From CAVPNY01 sp963706905 (GTDB lineage Bacteria > Chloroflexota > Anaerolineae > Anaerolineales > UBA4823): a stretch of DNA of 64,000 nt. The stretch lies in NCBI GenBank assembly GCA_963706905.1, contig CAVPNY010000011.1, positions 248,001 through 312,000 on the forward strand. Reading direction: 5' to 3'. Each line of letters begins with the position of its first letter. Within the stretch, counting starts at the first letter, position 1. A program made the position numbers and the translations under genes. This document shows positions 62,248 to 64,000 of the stretch, one piece after another. The notes under the pieces were generated by a model, which was given only the letters and a program-made list of their open reading frames with translations, had not been told where the DNA came from and did no database searches.

Positions 62248-64000
62248 TCAATCAATCTGAGTAAACTTTTCGCCATTGGGCAAGATCCATTCGGTGTTGA
62301 ACACCACAGGCAGTCGCGCCTCAACCCGATAGCCGATCGACAGAGCAGGGAATCGAGATTGGTACGTGGGCGAAATCCATCCCCAGGTGGGATCAGCAAT
62401 CTCATTTCCAAACAGGGTTTCGCCTGCTCGAACCACCTGCATTTCTGGCTGGGAGAGGATATTTTCTGGATCAATATCCAAATTCAATTTTACGAGGCCG
62501 TAAGGAGATTCCAGCTGGATGGACTGGTTGGTATTTCCCGCTTCAGACTCTAATACCCAGGGCCAATCTGGGAGCAGCCAATGCAAGCGAATGGAAAATT
62601 GTCTGGCCAGCGATACGTTTTTTTGTCTATCGGACGGGTCTATGGGCTCAAGATCATCAAGAACGCGCCAACGCCCTCCTTGTTCAGCAATTACTGTTCG
62701 CTGATGGAGCACGCCGATCCGCCGGTAACCATTATGGCGGGCAATGATATGATTAGATGAAGAGTTGTTTTCCAGGTTGGATGATACGATTTCTGCTTGC
62801 GCCCAGTCCAGCCAGAGGAATCGGCCTGCGCGCGTCATCTGGTCTAAATTGTTGATGGAGACGGTGTTATGGACACGGCTCGATGCAAGGGCATTGTTCC
62901 AAGGAGCAGGATCATTATAAGAAAAGGTCCCGGGATCCATGGCAATATTCATTCCCCGCCACCACAAATCCAGGTGTAATTGATCGGCGTGTCCGGGACG
63001 GCTGCTGAATTGGGCAGCGCGCAGGTATGCCCAGGAGGAGTGATCCGGGCAGGGGATGATATGGGGAGAGAGATTTCTATGGGTGAGGGAAAGAGGCAAT
63101 GCGATCTTTATCTCACTCGGTGATACATTGGGATTGGAAGGAAAGGTAAATTGGATTCGGTTCAACCACAGTGACATATCATCCCAAGGTCCAGGTGAGA
63201 AGGCAGGTGAATCCTGAAAAATCAGCGAGGCGGCTTGTAGTGTTGGTCGGTAATCCGAGAAAGGGCAGGTGGATAACGGGATGATATTGGCACCATCATT
63301 CGGGCCGAGGTTTGGGACGCCTCCGCTTTCCGGATCGACCAGTTTAAGCAACCATTGGGTGGCTGCGGCGAGCTTATCCAAGATGCGATCCGGGAATGGC
63401 TCTCCGAGTGTATGCACCCATAACGCGATCTGCAGCAACAAGCGGTGGTAGTTTGTGCTATGTTGGATATAAGCGCCATCCAAAGCGATTTGGGATTGGA
63501 TTGCGTGAAAAAACCAGCGCCGGCCTAGAAGCAGCCAGCGAGTGGCGTGGGGATGCTCAGGTAACGCAAGGCCGGCTGTGATCAAGCCGGCAGCTTCGCA
63601 GAGCAGGTGGTTGTTGTTTTGGGCGCGGGCGTAGACCAGGGTAGGGGGGATCCGTCTGGCATGCTCGGCAATTGCCTGGCCGAGGCGTGACAATTTCTCT
63701 GGGGTGGTGTGTGGAGAACGGTAAAAAACCTGGATTGAGAACACCAGGGCGATCAACCGCAGGGCGACCTCCTGTGCAGAAATCCAATTGGGCCCTTTGT
63801 AAGCGGGATTAGATTTGAGAAATAACTCGGTGGAATGCCAAAAGGCCTGGGAATAGCGTTCGTCATTCGAGACAAGATAGGCCTGGGCCAGTGTTATCGC
63901 CCAGCCAAAACGAGCAGGTTCCCATGCCCATTTGATATCGGTGGGCATTGATTTGGCCTGCATACGTTCATAATCAGTCCAATGCCCCAGAGGTTCGTGC
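62248..64000 (-). CDS. Heparinase II/III-like protein (N-terminus outside the window)
   Basis: The frame is open to the right edge (HEPLGHWTDYERMQAKSM), so the protein is >580 aa. It has the DIKWAWEPARFGW alpha-toroid start, NNHLLCEAAGL, GAYIQHSTNYHRL and the Heparinase II/III beta domain with RPGHADQLHLDLWW and VHNTVSINNLDQM. These enzymes cleave uronic-acid polysaccharides or act in glycan biosynthesis clusters (alginate lyase-like). Here the pairing with GT4 suggests a biosynthetic or editing role. Confidence 0.85.
   Translation of the reverse strand, partial: HEPLGHWTDYERMQAKSMPTDIKWAWEPARFGWAITLAQAYLVSNDERYSQAFWHSTELFLKSNPAYKGPNWISAQEVALRLIALVFSIQVFYRSPHTTPEKLSRLGQAIAEHARRIPPTLVYARAQNNNHLLCEAAGLITAGLALPEHPHATRWLLLGRRWFFHAIQSQIALDGAYIQHSTNYHRLLLQIALWVHTLGEPFPDRILDKLAAATQWLLKLVDPESGGVPNLGPNDGANIIPLSTCPFSDYRPTLQAASLIFQDSPAFSPGPWDDMSLWLNRIQFTFPSNPNVSPSEIKIALPLSLTHRNLSPHIIPCPDHSSWAYLRAAQFSSRPGHADQLHLDLWWRGMNIAMDPGTFSYNDPAPWNNALASSRVHNTVSINNLDQMTRAGRFLWLDWAQAEIVSSNLENNSSSNHIIARHNGYRRIGVLHQRTVIAEQGGRWRVLDDLEPIDPSDRQKNVSLARQFSIRLHWLLPDWPWVLESEAGNTNQSIQLESPYGLVKLNLDIDPENILSQPEMQVVRAGETLFGNEIADPTWGWISPTYQSRFPALSIGYRVEARLPVVFNTEWILPNGEKFTQID

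Noticed and set aside
1..64000. tRNA or rRNA genes
   Set aside because: No cloverleaf, CCA-ended or rRNA-like stretch was recognised by reading. A tRNAscan-type search would settle it.

Overview
The window looks like a bacterial chromosome of the Chloroflexota, probably class Anaerolineae. This is an inference from gene content and protein style: many GT-C membrane glycosyltransferases, a sortase, an InhA-like protease, a YtxH protein and secreted proteins carrying an IYVPVVLLN/IFLPAVLRN-type motif. No rRNA or tRNA gene was seen, so the assignment rests on protein families only.

Positions 1-40700 form one large surface-glycan locus, almost entirely on the + strand. It opens with a partial sulfotransferase, then a CMP-sugar synthetase, a 2-hydroxyacid dehydrogenase, an SDR and a DUF115/Maf-like protein (226-3618). 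This set resembles the CMP-legionaminic/sialic-type modules (PtmB, PtmA, Maf). GT-C and GT-A transferases, a second sulfotransferase and an ABC exporter pair (Wzm/Wzt-like, 7931-9539) follow. Next come a secreted glycosidase-like protein, two more GT-C proteins and a complete dTDP-L-rhamnose operon (rfbC-B-A-D, 14769-18213). After that are two large fused glycosyltransferases (984 and 901 aa), several GT4/GT2 genes, and a second assembly route made of a WecA-like initiating transferase, a Wzz-like protein and a Wzy/WaaL-like polymerase or ligase (32073-35760). The locus closes with a 909-aa membrane protein and a membrane-anchored InhA-like metalloprotease. Together these genes would make, sulfate, rhamnosylate and export at least one complex cell-surface polysaccharide.

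A 2608-bp IS21-family element (40749-43356) sits downstream of the protease gene. It has TG...CA ends, 22-bp-spaced terminal repeats and a 5-bp target duplication (ATAAC). Its istA carries a frameshift.

Positions 43400-54400 are housekeeping: a small YtxH protein with an apparent ATA start, adenosine deaminase, a third sulfotransferase, the pantothenate/CoA genes panB-panE-panC-coaX, and two convergent t6A-tRNA genes (tsaC and tsaD). An M24 peptidase, selA and a small membrane protein follow on the - strand. dnaK and dnaA are divergent around a 683-bp intergenic region. The right end is a - strand run: heparinase-like protein, GT4, sortase, small membrane protein, AI-2E-type permease.

Seven genes are split by a single small indel: three glycosyltransferases, istA, tsaD, an M24 peptidase and selA. 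Because tsaD is normally essential, sequence error is a serious possibility for at least some of them. One, at 27392-27398, falls exactly on a canonical -1 slippery heptamer and is flagged separately.
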